NCBI GenBank assembly: GCA_050734155.1 | Contig: JBOHUD010000009.1 | Coordinates: 1-64,000 of the forward strand | Direction of reading: 5' to 3' | DNA length: 64,000 bases | Source of the DNA: Aeolococcus sp050734155 | GTDB taxonomy: Bacteria > Chloroflexota > Dormibacteria > Aeolococcales > Aeolococcaceae | Part shown: piece by piece, positions 53,741 through 62,424 of the stretch | Layout: every line of letters starts with the position of its first letter | Numbering within the stretch: the stretch's first letter is position 1 | Position numbers and translations under genes: made by a program | The notes under the pieces: generated by a model | What the model was told of the DNA's origin: nothing | The model's database searches: none | Seen by the model: only the letters and a program-made list of their open reading frames with translations

Positions 53741-53862
53741 GGAGGGAGGGTCACACCCGCCAAGAGAGCATTCCGCAGCAGCAAGGAGACCCACTCGGCC
53801 TGGCCGAGTTGGCTCCGCAGCGCCCGCGAGGACGCGAACGCAGCGGGTGTGACCCTCCCTCC
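53741..53862. repeat. 20-bp perfect inverted repeat with nested hairpin
   Basis: Bases 53741-53760 are the exact reverse complement of 53843-53862, separated by 82 nt. Inside the spacer a second hairpin ACTCGG-CCTGG-CCGAGT occurs near 53793-53809. The element lies between a plus-strand and a minus-strand gene in a 215-bp gap with no coding signal. It could be a long convergent terminator, a small structured RNA, or the remains of a MITE-like element. Confidence 0.75.
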
Positions 53863-53901
53863 GTCTGCCCCTGGTGCCCTTGGCCGCTCCCGGCCATCCG
53901 C

Positions 53902-54315
53902 TCAGCGGTGGCGCCTCGCCTGGCGCCGGGCGATGCGGAGCGCGATGTCGGGGCCTCCCACCCGGCCCGGCAGCATCACCGCGACGATCACGGCGGTCAG
54001 CGCGCCGATCGCCGCGGTGAGCACACCCAGCACCAGGCCGATGACCGGGACCACCAGGTACCAGCTGTCGTGCGTGCTCTGCAGGGCGTTGACCTGGTTG
54101 CCCAGGGGCATCAGCGCAACCCGCATGCCGGTGGTGAAGCTCACCTGCTGCATCCAGTTGACCACCGCGCCGGCTGCCCACGCGACCACCCCACCGAGCA
54201 GGCAGCCGACGATGAACCCGGGCACGAAGCCGGCGAGCGCTCCGATCCCCAGGACCCGGCGCAGCGGCACCGCGATCACCGTGGCGCCGGCCACGGGAGC
54301 CGGCTGATCGCTCAT
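53902..54315 (-). CDS. small two-helix membrane protein (DUF3566-like)
   Basis: 137 aa. Two long hydrophobic segments (about 15-42 and 82-106) flank an extracytoplasmic loop; both ends carry arginines, as in DUF3566 membrane proteins of Actinomycetota (weak resemblance). ATG overlaps the glycosidase stop by four bases (ATGA), so it is the second gene of a pair and may assist or anchor the glycosidase. Confidence 0.65.
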   Translation of the reverse strand: MSDQPAPVAGATVIAVPLRRVLGIGALAGFVPGFIVGCLLGGVVAWAAGAVVNWMQQVSFTTGMRVALMPLGNQVNALQSTHDSWYLVVPVIGLVLGVLTAAIGALTAVIVAVMLPGRVGGPDIALRIARRQARRHR

Positions 54316-56486
54316 GGCGTCGATCCCTCTGTGCGCCGGCGCATCAGGGCGACGGCGACAGCGCTCATCAGGACCAGCGCCAGACCCGCCGCGTACGCCA
54401 TGAACAGCCCCAGGGAGCCAAAGTCCGGACCCACCGGGACCCGGCCGCGGCCACCCGAGGCCACCACCGGGTTGTCCGGCGCCGGCACCGGGCCGGTGAA
54501 GCTGCTCTCCGCCACGGATGCGACCTCCCGCGGCGTGCCGTTGGAGCGGAACATGCCGAAGTGCTCGACGGGGTTGGCCGGCTGGTCCGACCAGTAGTCC
54601 TGCAGTGACCACCACACCGCCGCCGCGACATACCCATGGGCGCGCGACGTGAGCACGGGCGAGATCGCCTTCCACGTGTCGGAGAACACCCTGGCCTGTG
54701 CCGCCTGATCGGCAGGGCTGTCCGACCAGCGGCCGAACTCCAACACCATGATCGGTTTGTCGGGGTAGGTGGCGTGGGCGATGCGCAGCGCCGAGGCGGT
54801 GCCATGCACCGCGTCGGTGCCGTAGAAGACGCCCTCGTACATCGTGTATCCGGCGACGTCCAGGTTGCGGCTGGTCGGGTCGTTCGGGGTGGACCCGTAC
54901 ATGGCCTGTCCGGTCAACCTGGTGCCATCCAGCTGATGCTCGGCCTGCGACAGCAGGTCGAGCAGGCTCTCTCGCTCAGCGATGCCGAGGCCCTCATTGG
55001 CGAATCCGTGGAAGAGCACGGAGGGGTGGTTCATGTCACGCAGGTCCATCTCACGCAGCATCTGCACGGCGATTCCTCGATCAGCAGCGATGGAGAAGGT
55101 CTGGGGCGTCTCGTGGTACAGGGGGATCTCCTCCCACACCGCAAAGCCGGTGCGGTCACTGAGGCGGAGCAGGTCAGGCTCGGCGGGCGAATGGTCGGCA
55201 CGGATCAGGTTGAGGCCGGCGCGTGCGGCCAGGCGGAGCACCTCCTGCACTCCCGAGGGAGTCTGCCAGCGGCCGCCGCGGGGAGAGCCGTCGGCTCGTG
55301 CCGGGGTGACGCTCTCGTTGTGGATGGCGGCGCCGTCGAACACCACGGGCTGGTCGTTGAGCTCCAGCCCCGGCTGGCTCGCGGCGACATGGATGGTGCG
55401 CAACCCGAATGTGTCGGCGAACTGGTCGACGATCCTGTCGCCGACGTCGACTGTGACCACCAGGACGTACAGGGCCGGGTACGTCAACGACCACAGGTCC
55501 GGCTGGCGGAACTCGAACTGTGTGCTCAGCTCCTGGACGCTGCGCGCCGGAACGTCGACGGGGGGCAGGATGGTGCTCGCCACCGGGGCAGCCCCCAGCG
55601 GCACCAGGTGGAGCGCGTCTGGATCCAGGCGGTTGCTGTCGGTCACCAGGGCGGGCAGGACATCGACGTGCACGGTGGCGTTGTGGACGTCGGTCCCGCC
55701 GCGGTTCTCGAGGACGACATCGACGTCGGCGGCGTCGAGGTGCGGGGTGACGTCGGCACGCACCACCGAGGGCGACCCGGTGGTCTCGATCCACACCGGA
55801 CCGATGATGCCGGCGTAGTTCCAGAAGTCCGTGAGCCCCCAGGGCACCACGTCGAGGCGCGACCCGAAGGGCGGATCGAGCACGCGCACGGCGAGCACGT
55901 TGGCGGATCCGCGGTGCAGGGACCTGCTCGCATCGAGGGCAAAAGGTGTCGATCCTCCCTCGTGGTAGCCGAGCCAGCGACCGTTGAGCCACACGTCGGC
56001 GAGATAGTTGACCGCGGCGAACTTGAGCGTCGCCGCGCCGCTGGGCCAGTCCGCGGGGACGCTGAAGTGGAGGCGGTACCAAGCGCCGACGGATGCCGGC
56101 TGGGGAGGGGGGTTGGCTCCCCCGGGGACGCTGACCCCCCGCCAGGCATGGTCGTCGAACCCGGCGGTGTTGCGCCCGGCCGCGGCCCGCTCGATGGCGG
56201 AGAGCGATTGATCGCGAGGACTGAAGCTGCTGGCCTGGTCGAGGGGGGCCTCCTGCATCCGCCACCCGCTGTCGAGGTCGAGGCGGCTGCGCTCCTGGTA
56301 GGCGAAGGACGGCACCGGGATGCCCGCCTGGAACGCCACCGTGCCGCCGCTGACCTGGCGCATGGTCAGGGTGGGGGGGAGCTGGGCAACAGCCTCGGCA
56401 CTCCCCTGGCAGGAGGTGATCAGCAGCCCGCCAGCGCCGAGGCCTGCGACCGCGCCGAGCACTCGCCGCCATCGCAGGGAGGCCAT
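54312..56486 (-). CDS. glycoside hydrolase family 2 lipoprotein with C-terminal membrane anchor
   Basis: 724 aa. Lipobox ITSC (C26), a sugar-binding jelly-roll (about 60-230; WYRLHFSVPADW, VWLNGRWLGYHEGG), an immunoglobulin-like domain, then a TIM barrel. Catalytic residues of GH2 are in place: acid/base E498 in FHGFANEG and nucleophile E583 in IMVLEFGRW. At the C-terminus a transmembrane helix (about 692-714) and RRR follow. It should cleave beta-galactoside, beta-glucuronide or beta-mannoside at the cell surface; the substrate is undecided. GGAGG 4 nt before the ATG fixes the start. Confidence 0.88.
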   Translation of the reverse strand: MASLRWRRVLGAVAGLGAGGLLITSCQGSAEAVAQLPPTLTMRQVSGGTVAFQAGIPVPSFAYQERSRLDLDSGWRMQEAPLDQASSFSPRDQSLSAIERAAAGRNTAGFDDHAWRGVSVPGGANPPPQPASVGAWYRLHFSVPADWPSGAATLKFAAVNYLADVWLNGRWLGYHEGGSTPFALDASRSLHRGSANVLAVRVLDPPFGSRLDVVPWGLTDFWNYAGIIGPVWIETTGSPSVVRADVTPHLDAADVDVVLENRGGTDVHNATVHVDVLPALVTDSNRLDPDALHLVPLGAAPVASTILPPVDVPARSVQELSTQFEFRQPDLWSLTYPALYVLVVTVDVGDRIVDQFADTFGLRTIHVAASQPGLELNDQPVVFDGAAIHNESVTPARADGSPRGGRWQTPSGVQEVLRLAARAGLNLIRADHSPAEPDLLRLSDRTGFAVWEEIPLYHETPQTFSIAADRGIAVQMLREMDLRDMNHPSVLFHGFANEGLGIAERESLLDLLSQAEHQLDGTRLTGQAMYGSTPNDPTSRNLDVAGYTMYEGVFYGTDAVHGTASALRIAHATYPDKPIMVLEFGRWSDSPADQAAQARVFSDTWKAISPVLTSRAHGYVAAAVWWSLQDYWSDQPANPVEHFGMFRSNGTPREVASVAESSFTGPVPAPDNPVVASGGRGRVPVGPDFGSLGLFMAYAAGLALVLMSAVAVALMRRRTEGSTP

Positions 56487-56709
56487 CAGGCCTCCGCGTC
56501 GCTCAGGGAGTCGTGGGCAGCGACGATCGTGCGAACGCCCCGCATGCAGCCCATTGTGGCGATCGCACCGGGCAGGTGAACGCGTCATTGTCCCGCAACG
56601 TGCGCAACGACCAGTCTTCGCCGCCATGTAATGGTTTGTTGACGGGGTTCGTTAACCGGGGTGACGGACCGCCGACTGGGCGGGGGTGAAGGGGTACTGA
56701 GGTGGTTGA

Positions 56710-57792
56710 ATGGGCCGGGTGAGGAGAGCCGTGTCGAGCCTGCGCGCCGTGCTTGGATCGAAGTGGCTGCGCATCGGCGGCACCCTCGCCGGGGTCACCC
56801 TCCTGGTCCACAGCGTCGACATGGGCAAGGCCGGGCGCAGCCTCATGGGAGCGGACTGGCGCTGGGCGACGCTGGCCCTGGTGCTCACCGCGATCGCCTG
56901 CCTGGCCTCGGTCTTCGAGTGGGGGATCCTGCTGCGCAGCAGCGCCGGCCTGGGGGTGCGCAACCCCGTCGCCCACGCCGAGCATCGCCAGCACCACCAC
57001 CTCTTCAGCTGGCCACGCCTCTCCTCCTCGTACCTGCAGAGCCTCTTCTTCGCTCAGCTGCTGCCCGCCGGGGTCGGCGGGGACGCCATGAGGACTGTCG
57101 AGATGGGCAAGGTGGTGGGGCACGGCAAGATCCTCGCCTCGCTGGCGGGAAGCCGCATGGCGGGGACCATGGGCATGGCGCTGTGGGGCCTGGCGGCCGC
57201 GGTCCTGCTGCGCGGCTGGATCGGCGTCGGCTCGCTGATCGGAGCCTGCGTGTTCGCCGCCGTCATGGTGCTGGCCTGGATGGCCGCCCTGGCCGCCGAC
57301 CGCATCGTGGGCCGGCATTTCCTGGAGCGCAGCTCGCGGGCCTTCCTGCGGACCATCCACGCCTTCGCCGAGACCTTCTCCGGCTACCGCCGCCATCCCC
57401 ACGCCATCGCGCAGTGCATCGTGGTCGGGGCGGCCGGCTGGGGGGTGAACATCCTGGCCCTCGACATCTTCGCCAGGGCGATCGGCGTCGACGTCAGCTG
57501 GACCGTCTTCGCGGTGGCGATCCCGGTCACCCTGGTGGCCACGCTGACCCCCTTCTCGGTCAACGGGCTGGGCGTCCGCGAGGGCGTGCTGGTGGGCATG
57601 CTGGCCCACGCGGGCGTGTCCACCGGGCACGCCGCGGCGATCGCCGTACTTGTCGACGTGCAGATGCTGCCCTTCGGCATCCTCGGGGCAGGCCTGTGGA
57701 TGCGCCACCGCCGCTCCCGCACAGCCCCTGCCATCGCCGAGGTCGCCCGGGCCGAGGCCGAGGCCGCCCATGAGGTGGCCAGAGCCGCCTGA
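56710..57792 (+). CDS. flippase-like integral membrane protein (UPF0104 family), second copy
   Basis: 360 aa with about eight helices. Hallmarks: SLFFAQLLPAGVGGDAMRTV in the first half and TPFSVNGLGVREGVLVGML in the second, the same pair of motifs as the protein at 5.0-6.1 kb but only distantly related in between. A His-rich insert (EHRQHHHLFSW) lies in one cytoplasmic loop. Probable role in handling lipid-linked saccharides. The ATG has GAGGTGG 5 nt upstream. The 223-bp gap before it is a divergent promoter region shared with the glycosidase gene and contains TTGACG but no clear -10. Confidence 0.82.
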   Translation: MGRVRRAVSSLRAVLGSKWLRIGGTLAGVTLLVHSVDMGKAGRSLMGADWRWATLALVLTAIACLASVFEWGILLRSSAGLGVRNPVAHAEHRQHHHLFSWPRLSSSYLQSLFFAQLLPAGVGGDAMRTVEMGKVVGHGKILASLAGSRMAGTMGMALWGLAAAVLLRGWIGVGSLIGACVFAAVMVLAWMAALAADRIVGRHFLERSSRAFLRTIHAFAETFSGYRRHPHAIAQCIVVGAAGWGVNILALDIFARAIGVDVSWTVFAVAIPVTLVATLTPFSVNGLGVREGVLVGMLAHAGVSTGHAAAIAVLVDVQMLPFGILGAGLWMRHRRSRTAPAIAEVARAEAEAAHEVARAA

Positions 57793-57877
57793 GCGGCGCT
57801 CGGGCAGGCGCTGACCGGAGGCTGCAACGGCGCGCAACGCCTCGTTGACGGCCGGGCCCAGCTCAACTTGCAGCCAA

Positions 57878-57883
57878 TACACT
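57878..57883 (+). promoter_or_regulatory. -10 hexamer TACACT before the soluble histidine kinase
   Basis: TACACT ends 10 nt before ATG 57894; no ribosome site is seen, which again points to a leaderless mRNA, here carrying the kinase and probably fumC. Confidence 0.45.
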
Positions 57884-57893
57884 CGGATCGCCC

Positions 57894-58997
57894 ATGACCG
57901 GTCAGTTCAGCGACTTCCTGGCTGCCCACGCCGAGCGGGTTGCCGACGTCATGCGGCGCGCCGGCGCGGAGCAGGAGACCCGCACGTCCTCCGGCGGCGA
58001 CCGCGGTCCCCGCCAGTTCATCAACGCGGTGCTGGTCGCGCTCACCGCCGACGACCTCCGCCCCCTGACCACGTTCTTCGATCTCGGCTGCGAGAGGTCG
58101 GCGGGCATCGAGCACCGCCTGGAGAGCGCCCTGGCGCGCCTCGCCGCCCTGCGACGGGCCACAGTCGAGGTGTCCGCCGAGGAGACCGGGGTGGCGGAGC
58201 AGGTGGCTCTCGCCAGGACCGCCGCCGACGAGATCTCCCTGATCGCCTGCCGGCTGGCGGCCGCGGTCACCTCATCGCTGGCGGGGCGGCTCAGCGCCAT
58301 GACCACCTCGAGCAGCGCCCGCGGCACCTCGATGAGCATCACCATGCACGAGCTGCGCCGGCCGCTGACCATCCTCAACAGCTACGGCCAGCTCCTCTCC
58401 ACGGGCATGCTCGGCCAGCTGCCCGAGACGGCCATGGTGGCGATCGAGGGGATCACCGCCAGCACCGAGATGATGGTGCGCATGGTCAACGCCATCGCCG
58501 AGGTGTCGCGGCTCGAGGACCCCGACGACCGGCTCAACTTCGAGGTCATCTCCATCGACGAGGTGGTCACCGGCGCCGTCGACCACGTGAGCATGGAGGC
58601 CAAGCTCCGCGACACCGTCATCGAGACCGACGTCGAATCGGAGGTGACCATCCGCGGGGACAGGCGCCGCCTCACCCTGGCGCTGACCAACATGGTCGGC
58701 AACGCCGTCAAGCACGGGCCGCCGGGCTCCACCATCACGGTGCGCGCCTTCGGCGACGACTCCGGTGCGCACTTCCTGGTCCGCGACCAGGGCCAGGGCT
58801 TCCCCAACGAGGATGCCGGCCATCTCTTCGACAAGTACTTCCGCTCCGTGGCCGAGCGGCAACGCAAGGTGCCGGGCAGCGGGCTCGGGCTGTTCATCGT
58901 GAAGACGGTGGCCGAACGGCACAATGGCGAGGTCCACGCCCGCTCCGCTTCCGGCGAGGGCGCGGAGTTCGAGATGATCATCCCAACCCAGCAGTAG
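57894..58997 (+). CDS. cytoplasmic sensor histidine kinase
   Basis: 367 aa, no membrane helix. An N-terminal helical region of about 140 residues without a recognised sensor fold, then HisKA with H152 in MHELRRPLTIL, and HATPase_c with N-box NMVGNAVKHG, DQGQGFP and GSGLGLFIVK. No response regulator is adjacent. The plain CheY-like regulator at 11.7-12.1 kb is the only orphan receiver in the window, but pairing is speculative. Confidence 0.88.
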   Translation: MTGQFSDFLAAHAERVADVMRRAGAEQETRTSSGGDRGPRQFINAVLVALTADDLRPLTTFFDLGCERSAGIEHRLESALARLAALRRATVEVSAEETGVAEQVALARTAADEISLIACRLAAAVTSSLAGRLSAMTTSSSARGTSMSITMHELRRPLTILNSYGQLLSTGMLGQLPETAMVAIEGITASTEMMVRMVNAIAEVSRLEDPDDRLNFEVISIDEVVTGAVDHVSMEAKLRDTVIETDVESEVTIRGDRRRLTLALTNMVGNAVKHGPPGSTITVRAFGDDSGAHFLVRDQGQGFPNEDAGHLFDKYFRSVAERQRKVPGSGLGLFIVKTVAERHNGEVHARSASGEGAEFEMIIPTQQ

Positions 58998-59044
58998 CCA
59001 GAGGGGCGGCGGCCGTGGCGCGCAGCCCGCGGAGCGCCAGCCAT

Positions 59045-60463
59045 ATGACCAGCACCGCCAGCCGCACCGAGCACGATTCCATGGGCGACTTCGAGGTCCC
59101 CACGGACGCCTACTACGGGGCCACCTCGATGCGCGCGGTGGGCAACTTCCCGATCAGCGACCTGCGCTTCGATCGCGGCTTCATCCGCGCCCTGGGCCTG
59201 ATCAAGCGGGCGGCGGCACAGGTCAACTCCGAGCTCGGCCTGCTCGACCCCGCCCTGGCGAGCGCCATCGAGAGCGCCGCCCAGGAGGTGGCCGAGGGCC
59301 GCTTCGACGATCAGTTCGTGGTCGACATCTTCCAGACCGGCAGCGGCACCTCCACCAACATGAACGCCAACGAGGTGATCAGCAACCGGGCGATCGAGCT
59401 GCTCGGCGGGGAGCGCGGCTCGCGAACGCCGGTGCATCCCAACGACCACGTCAACATGGGTCAGTCGAGCAACGACGTGATCCCGACTGCGATCCATGTC
59501 GCCGCCGCGGTCGCCATCGAGGAGCGGCTGCTCCCCGCCCTGGACGTGCTCCACGCCTCGCTGACCAGCAAGTCCGCCGAGTTCTGGGCGGTGATCAAGA
59601 CGGGCCGCACCCACCTCCAGGACGCCACCCCGATCCGCCTCGGCCAGGAGTTCCTGGGCCACGCCGGCCAGGTCGAGCGCGCCCGGCGGCGCACCGCCGG
59701 GGCCGCTGCCGAGCTGCGCGAGCTGGCGCTGGGCGGCACCGCCGTGGGCACCGGGGTGGGGACGCACCCCGAGTTCGCGGCCAGGGTGAGCGCCCGCCTC
59801 GCCGCCAGCAGCGGGATCGATTTCGTCGAGACCGACAACCACTTCCAGGCTCAGGCGACCCTCGACTCTGTGGTGGCCGCGAGCGGCGCCCTCCGTGCGC
59901 TCGCCGTCTCGCTCTACAAGATCGGCAGCGACATCCGCCTGATGGGATGCGGTCCGCGCGCCGGGATCGCCGAGCTGGAGATTCCCGCGGTGCAGCCCGG
60001 CTCCTCGATCATGCCCGGCAAGGTCAACCCGGTCATCGTGGAGTCGCTGACCATGGTCACCGCCCAGGTGATCGGCAACGACGCCACGGTGGCCTTCGCG
60101 GGGGCTGCCGGCTCGCTGCTCGAGCTCAACGTGATGATGCCGGTGGCCGCTTACAGCCTCCTCCAGTCGATCTCGCTGCTGGCCGCCAGCGCCGCCAACC
60201 TGGCCACCCGCTGTGTCGACGGCCTGCGGGCCACCGACAACGGACCGGCCGCCGTCGAACGCGGCCTCATGACCTGCACCGGCCTGGCACCCCGGATCGG
60301 CTACGACGCCGCCGCGGCCATCGCCAAGGAGGCCCACGCGAGCGGGCGCACGGTCCGGGAGGTGGCCCGGGAGCGCACCGAGCTCAGCGACGACGAGCTC
60401 CGCGTGCTCCTCGACCCGGAGGCGATGACCAGGCCCCGCCGTGATGCCGGCGGGGGCGGTTGA
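59045..60463 (+). CDS. fumC: class II fumarate hydratase
   Basis: 472 aa. Fumarase/aspartase superfamily motifs are complete: TGSGTSTNMNANEV, HPNDHVNMGQSSND, and the signature GSSIMPGKVNP, with the catalytic serine in the SSIMPGK loop. It interconverts fumarate and malate in the TCA cycle. Aspartase is the close alternative, but TGRTHLQDATP fits fumarase. ATG 47 nt after the kinase stop, ribosome site weak. Confidence 0.92.
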   Translation: MTSTASRTEHDSMGDFEVPTDAYYGATSMRAVGNFPISDLRFDRGFIRALGLIKRAAAQVNSELGLLDPALASAIESAAQEVAEGRFDDQFVVDIFQTGSGTSTNMNANEVISNRAIELLGGERGSRTPVHPNDHVNMGQSSNDVIPTAIHVAAAVAIEERLLPALDVLHASLTSKSAEFWAVIKTGRTHLQDATPIRLGQEFLGHAGQVERARRRTAGAAAELRELALGGTAVGTGVGTHPEFAARVSARLAASSGIDFVETDNHFQAQATLDSVVAASGALRALAVSLYKIGSDIRLMGCGPRAGIAELEIPAVQPGSSIMPGKVNPVIVESLTMVTAQVIGNDATVAFAGAAGSLLELNVMMPVAAYSLLQSISLLAASAANLATRCVDGLRATDNGPAAVERGLMTCTGLAPRIGYDAAAAIAKEAHASGRTVREVARERTELSDDELRVLLDPEAMTRPRRDAGGGG

Positions 60464-60482
60464 GCCGTACACGGTCAGTGGG

Positions 60483-60499
60483 CGCCCAGCCGCTGGGCG
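60483..60499. terminator. hairpin between convergent fumC and cupin-VOC genes
   Basis: CGCCCAG (60483-60489) and CTGGGCG (60493-60499) form a 7-bp stem with a 3-nt loop, 20 nt after fumC and 25 nt after the end of the minus-strand gene. No T tract on either side. Confidence 0.45.
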
Positions 60500-60523
60500 T
60501 GGGCGCCATCCCCGACATGCGCA

Positions 60524-61456
60524 CTACGGCGTCGCCGGCGTGGGCGTGAACAGCTCGACTTCGAGGCCGTCCGGGTCGCGGGTGACGAAACCCGAGCCGT
60601 AAGGAGCGTCGGTGATCGAGCCTGGGTCCGCCGCACGCTTGGCGAGCACGTCGCGCCACTCGACCAGTTCGTGGCGATCCCTGCAGGCGATCGCCACGTG
60701 TCCCACGCCCGCCGCCCCGGCGCTGTTGAGCGACAGGAGCCATCCACCTGTTGGGCTGAGCAGAGCGACGTGACCGGTGCCGTCCTCGGCCACCTCGCCG
60801 TCGATGCGGACCAACCCCAAGGCCTGCGCGTACCAACGCTCGCTCCGGCGCAGGTCGGTGACGTCCAGGGCTACGTGGTTGATCGGGCCGAGCGTCACCT
60901 CGCCGGTGCCGTCGCCCACCAAGGCTCGGACCTCGTCCTCCTCCAGCGACGGTCCGACTATGCGCGAATCGTGCTCCGCGTTGAGCCTCACCAGGGATTC
61001 CATGTCGAGATCGAACGCACCATCCGGTGGCAGCCGGAGCTCGCGCGTCGGAGTGCCGACGGCTTCGATCAGGCCGAGGAAGCTGTCATCGTTGTGCACC
61101 TGGAGCATGCGGGCCGGAGTAGGGCTGGTCACCCGGAAGGTGTGTTCGATACCGGTCGGGACGGATACGTAGGTTCCCGGTCGCCCCACGATCGTCTGCT
61201 CGCCGCAACGAACGACCACCTCGCCGTCAAGGACGAGGAACGAGTCATCGAGCGCTTCGTGGACATGGCGCGGCGGCGAGCCCCCCGGCGGGACGGTCAG
61301 CTCGATCACCGTTGGTGTGCGCGGCGTCCCCTCGGGGTTGCGCAGCACGGCCAGCGTCCCGAGGAACCACCAGGCACGGCTCGTGCCCGGTTCGCTGAAG
61401 ATGCGGCGCTCCGCCGCGAGCGGGCCGCCAGGATCGGGGCTGAAGGTGGCGCTCAT
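60524..61456 (-). CDS. cupin-VOC (glyoxalase-fold) fusion protein
   Basis: 310 aa. The N-terminal half is a cupin with metal ligands H64 and H66 in PRHVHEALDDSF and H105 in GIEHTFRV. The C-terminal part from about residue 190 is a VOC/glyoxalase domain (GPINHVALDVTDLRRSERWY, GHVAIACRD, DPDGLEVELFTP). Both are metal-dependent folds used in dioxygenases, isomerases and resistance proteins, so an aromatic-ring or small-molecule detoxifying enzyme is likely. ATG overlaps the TetR stop (ATGA) with AGGAGA just upstream, so its dose follows the repressor operon. Confidence 0.85.
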   Translation of the reverse strand: MSATFSPDPGGPLAAERRIFSEPGTSRAWWFLGTLAVLRNPEGTPRTPTVIELTVPPGGSPPRHVHEALDDSFLVLDGEVVVRCGEQTIVGRPGTYVSVPTGIEHTFRVTSPTPARMLQVHNDDSFLGLIEAVGTPTRELRLPPDGAFDLDMESLVRLNAEHDSRIVGPSLEEDEVRALVGDGTGEVTLGPINHVALDVTDLRRSERWYAQALGLVRIDGEVAEDGTGHVALLSPTGGWLLSLNSAGAAGVGHVAIACRDRHELVEWRDVLAKRAADPGSITDAPYGSGFVTRDPDGLEVELFTPTPATP

Positions 61457-62118
61457 CGAAATCTCCTCTGGGTTGGTGGCTGCGTAGGTGTCGGCAGATG
61501 CGGCTGCTCATGGGCGGTTCGAACGCCGCGGCGAGGTCGGCTCGCGTCCGGCAGTGTCGAGATCAAGGCGTCGATGGCCCAGGCCACCGCTCGTTGGGCG
61601 TCAGCCTCGTCCAGCCCGCTCTCGTCGGTGATGTTCACCCAGGATGCCGCGCTGCAGAGGTGGGCTATCACTGCAGTGGCCCACTGCGCCGTGTCGGCAT
61701 CGAGGTCGTCAGTCACCGACTTCAGCGCAGCTCTGATGGCCTCGATCCGCTGCCCGCGGACCGCCGAACGGGTGGCGCGACCCGCCGTCGTTCGCACCAG
61801 GGCACGAGTCAGTTCGGGGCGGATGGACAACCGGCGGGCGGCGTCCAGGAAACTCGCGGAGATGTCCTCGGGTCCCGCGATGTCGAAGGGAACCCCCAGC
61901 GACCCGTAGAGATGTTCTCCCGCCGCGTGGAGCAGCGAGGATCGGTCCGGAAAGTAACGGTAGAGGGTCCGCAGTGCGACCCCCGCCGACCGGGCGATGT
62001 CTGCCATCGACACCTCGTCGGCGGCCTTTTCCTCAAGCTCGGAGATCACCCCTTCGAGCACCGCCACGCGGACCTGGTCCGCCTGGCGCTCGCGGAGCGA
62101 CGTGCCCATCGCTTTCAC
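61453..62118 (-). CDS. TetR-family repressor of the cupin-VOC operon
   Basis: 221 aa from GTG 62118 (ATG 62109 is possible). N-terminal helix-turn-helix: VSMADIARSAGVALRTLYRYFPDRSSLL at about 37-64 is the standard TetR recognition unit; the C-terminal ligand domain is variable and ends in a Pro/Arg tail. First gene of a two-gene unit with the fusion enzyme. A strong promoter with an embedded operator lies directly before it, so it most likely represses itself and the enzyme until its ligand, perhaps the enzyme's substrate, is present. Confidence 0.9.
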   Translation of the reverse strand: MKAMGTSLRERQADQVRVAVLEGVISELEEKAADEVSMADIARSAGVALRTLYRYFPDRSSLLHAAGEHLYGSLGVPFDIAGPEDISASFLDAARRLSIRPELTRALVRTTAGRATRSAVRGQRIEAIRAALKSVTDDLDADTAQWATAVIAHLCSAASWVNITDESGLDEADAQRAVAWAIDALISTLPDASRPRRGVRTAHEQPHLPTPTQPPTQRRFR

Positions 62119-62153
62119 GACACAAGTATGCCACTACGGCATGGTCGTGTCAA
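62119..62153 (-). promoter_or_regulatory. promoter with overlapping TetR-type operator
   Basis: On the minus strand TTGACA (62148-62153) and CATACT (62125-62130) are separated by exactly 17 nt, the best promoter in the window. Within and around it, 14-nt arms (62119-62132 and 62138-62151) match as an inverted repeat at 11 of 14 positions around a 5-nt centre. The perfect inner part is ATGCC-ACTAC-GGCAT and the ends are GACAC/GTGTC. Binding there would block RNA polymerase. Start codon GTG lies 6 nt after the -10. Confidence 0.8.
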
Positions 62154-62331
62154 CATCGGCCCTGAGCTGTGGGGGCCAAGGTGCGATGCGCGCTTCCCGA
62201 CCGCAAGGTGCTCGGGCCCGGTGCAGCATCGGGGTGATCGAGGCGGAGTCTTGGTGGGCCGCAATCTTGCTGTCGTCCAAACCAAACACGCCGCGCCTTT
62301 CGCTCAGATGCAGACATGCCCAAAGGGGTGC

Positions 62332-62375
62332 TGCTATCCGCCCCGCAGGGGGGTGCTATCCGCCCCGCAGGGGGG
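62332..62375 (+). repeat. two perfect tandem 22-bp repeats
   Basis: Two identical adjacent copies (62332-62353, 62354-62375) of a unit beginning TGCTATCCG and holding the small dyad CCCC-GCA-GGGG. They lie 50-93 nt before the start of the last kinase gene and may be paired regulator sites or replication-slippage products. The rest of 62154-62424 has no recognised gene. Confidence 0.8.
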
Positions 62376-62424
62376 TGCCGATACCATTTGATCCAGCCGA
62401 TCTACGCGAGAGAATTCCAACTCA

